Shown one piece after another: positions 63,628 to 64,000 of a stretch of 64,000 nt of DNA (position 1 is the first letter of the stretch; each line of letters opens with the position of its first letter). A program made the translations under genes and the position numbers. A model generated the notes under the pieces. It was not told the DNA's origin and searched no databases. It saw only the letters and a list, made by a program, of their open reading frames with translations. This DNA is from Lysobacter capsici (GTDB lineage: Bacteria > Pseudomonadota > Gammaproteobacteria > Xanthomonadales > Xanthomonadaceae): contig NZ_CP076103.1 in NCBI RefSeq assembly GCF_018732085.1, forward strand, positions 1,364,001-1,428,000, read 5' to 3'.

Positions 63628-64000
63628 TCAAGGCGCTGCGTCGAGCTGGGTGAGCAAGGCTTGATTGAAGCGCGACGGCGCTTCGACCTGCGGCGAATGG
63701 CCGAGGTCTTCGAATTCGACCAGCCTCGCGCCCGGGATCGCGCCGGCGGCGGCGCGTCCGAGCGACGGGTACAAACCCAGCCTGGCCTTGAGCGCATCGT
63801 CGGCCAGATCGCGATTGATCGCGGTGCGGTCGCGCTGGCCGATGAACAAGGTGGTCGGCACGCGCAGCCGCGCGAACTCGTGCACCACCGGCTGGGTGAA
63901 CACCATCTCCGAGGTCAGCGCCTGGTTCCAGGCCACGCGCTCGCGGCCCGGGCCGGCGTACAGGCCGGCGAGCATGCCGACCCAGCGGTCGTACTCGGGT
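63628..64000 (-). CDS. Alpha/beta hydrolase, C-terminal part (cut by window edge)
   Basis: The frame is open to the right edge, so the 5' end is missing. About 124 residues are visible: EYDRWVGMLAGLYAGPGRE, then RLRVPTTLFIGQRDRTAINR, which carries the catalytic Asp position, and LVEFEDLGHSPQVEAPSRF, which carries the catalytic His. These are the usual C-terminal landmarks of alpha/beta-fold hydrolases. The nucleophile lies outside the window. Substrate unknown. Confidence 0.88.
   Translation of the reverse strand, partial: PEYDRWVGMLAGLYAGPGRERVAWNQALTSEMVFTQPVVHEFARLRVPTTLFIGQRDRTAINRDLADDALKARLGLYPSLGRAAAGAIPGARLVEFEDLGHSPQVEAPSRFNQALLTQLDAAP

Overview
This window is a GC-rich chromosomal segment of a Lysobacter-like member of the Xanthomonadaceae (Lysobacteraceae). 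The assignment is an inference. It rests on the gene families (tandem TonB-dependent receptors, a multidomain secreted chitinase, the large membrane acyl-CoA dehydrogenase FadE, GTP-type PEP carboxykinase, XAC0095-like and DUF4442 proteins), on a SAM-I riboswitch ahead of metX-metB-hom, and on short intergenic repeats (GAATCCC microsatellites, GTCATTCCCGCGAAGGCGGG hairpins) typical of this group. No rRNA, tRNA, CRISPR array or complete insertion sequence was seen.

Layout. 0.2-1.4 kb: an MFS exporter. 1.5-17.7 kb: a giant RHS/YD-repeat protein of about 4,970 residues, an overlapping small six-helix membrane protein that is probably its immunity partner, then a broken EndoU-type nuclease tail and a small downstream gene that looks like an orphan toxin/immunity module. 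The broken tail starts just after an inverted GGGGTCAGAGTG repeat. 17.7-20.4 kb: repeat-rich DNA with three small genes. 20.4-25.8 kb: fadE, a divergent TetR regulator and pckG. 26.0-28.5 kb: an ECF sigma factor, a putative anti-sigma factor and a DUF4097 protein. 28.7-30.0 kb: a TPR/aspartyl-asparaginyl beta-hydroxylase-like protein. 30.1-39.7 kb: three TonB-dependent receptors in tandem on the minus strand. Each has a near-identical 17-nt box (TTAACAACACTTTAATT on the minus strand) about 105-125 nt before its start codon. Two of the three are recent duplicates that differ mainly in short blocks.

40.7-54.1 kb holds housekeeping and envelope genes: a secreted barrel-like protein, Hsp33, MtgA, a GtrB/DPM-like glycosyltransferase, a CBS-pair protein, a lipoprotein, an AsmA-like protein, a PAQR/hemolysin III protein, prfC with a coupled small gene, an M23 peptidase and a beta-propeller lipoprotein. 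A roughly 550-bp imperfect inverted repeat lies at 45.8-46.3 kb. 54.2-57.9 kb: a methionine operon (metX-metB-hom, each junction an ATGA overlap) behind a SAM-I riboswitch. 58.3-60.0 kb: a DUF3089 lipoprotein and a small unknown. 60.4-62.5 kb: a secreted GH18 chitinase on the minus strand, with a perfect palindrome TGACAACGTTGTCA about 335 bp upstream that looks like a LacI-family operator. The right edge holds a small unknown gene and the 3' part of an alpha/beta hydrolase.

The two places most worth follow-up are the RHS 3' end and the shared upstream box of the TonB receptors. The RHS 3' end has a possibly undescribed membrane-active tip with a membrane immunity protein, plus a displaced EndoU module.
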